From Gammaproteobacteria bacterium (GTDB lineage Bacteria > Pseudomonadota > Gammaproteobacteria > SZUA-229): a stretch of 5,039 nt of DNA. The stretch spans positions 6,834 to 11,872 of the forward strand of contig NVSH01000043.1 of assembly GCA_002401185.1 (NCBI GenBank). Direction: 5' to 3'. Every line of letters starts with the position of its first letter. Positions within the stretch are counted from its first letter, which is position 1. The translations under genes were made by a program, and so were the position numbers. The notes below the pieces were generated by a model. It did no database searches and had not been told where the DNA came from. It was given only the letters and a program-made list of their open reading frames with translations. This document shows positions 5,015 through 5,039 of the stretch, in pieces.

Positions 5015-5039
5015 TTGTACACTGGTAGTTTAAGATTTC
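5015..5039 (+). CDS. Possible start of a further gene (TTG start, cut by window end)
   Basis: From TTG at 5015 the frame reads (M)YTGSLRF and stays open to the end of the window. Only eight codons are visible, so no family can be named. The call depends on the AAGGAG at 5004-5009, the same strand and the 47-base gap to hvfC, which would make it a downstream member of the cluster. A chance Shine-Dalgarno-like sequence is the alternative. Confidence 0.35.

Overview
The window holds a compact, entirely plus-strand gene cluster for a copper-binding peptide of the HvfA (oxazolin) class, with the tail of an unrelated housekeeping-type gene on its left. The DUF1841 protein, the moderate-to-low GC content, the AT-rich intergenic DNA, the good Shine-Dalgarno sites and a sigma-E-like promoter fit a gammaproteobacterium, perhaps aquatic or marine. 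This is an inference from gene content; no taxonomic marker gene is present.

Layout: (i) 1-356, 3' part of a DUF1841 gene. (ii) 357-491, regulatory DNA with a possible ECF/sigma-E-type promoter (TGAACTT, 15-base gap, GTCT), a 6-bp inverted repeat and a repeated TTTATCGG octamer, the second copy touching the ribosome binding site. (iii) 492-860, hvfA: a Sec signal peptide, the NPFGMQNLNSGYM segment, then eight cysteines in four EGKCG and four EAKCG motifs. (iv) 886-916, a strong intrinsic terminator. (v) 917-1055, AT-rich DNA with helically phased short direct repeats and a possible promoter. (vi) 1056-2594, a membrane-anchored FMN/[3Fe-4S] glutamate-synthase-like protein with no amidotransferase domain. 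(vii) 2687-3304, a DoxX/HvfX-type membrane protein. (viii) 3324-4184, hvfB, a DUF692 multinuclear non-heme iron oxidase (MNIO). (ix) 4203-4967, hvfC, the DUF2063 partner. (x) 5015 onward, possibly the start of another gene using TTG.

How they work together: in Haemophilus influenzae, HvfB and HvfC convert cysteines of HvfA into oxazolone/thioamide pairs that bind Cu(I). The same reaction is expected here on up to eight cysteines, before or with export of HvfA through its signal peptide. The DoxX-like protein is a usual companion of such clusters, with a presumed membrane role in redox or metal handling. The least expected element is the glutamate-synthase-like flavoprotein placed between the precursor and its maturation genes. 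It could be an extra tailoring enzyme, an electron donor for the iron oxidase, or an unrelated neighbour. The terminator after hvfA suggests the small substrate is made in large excess over the enzymes.
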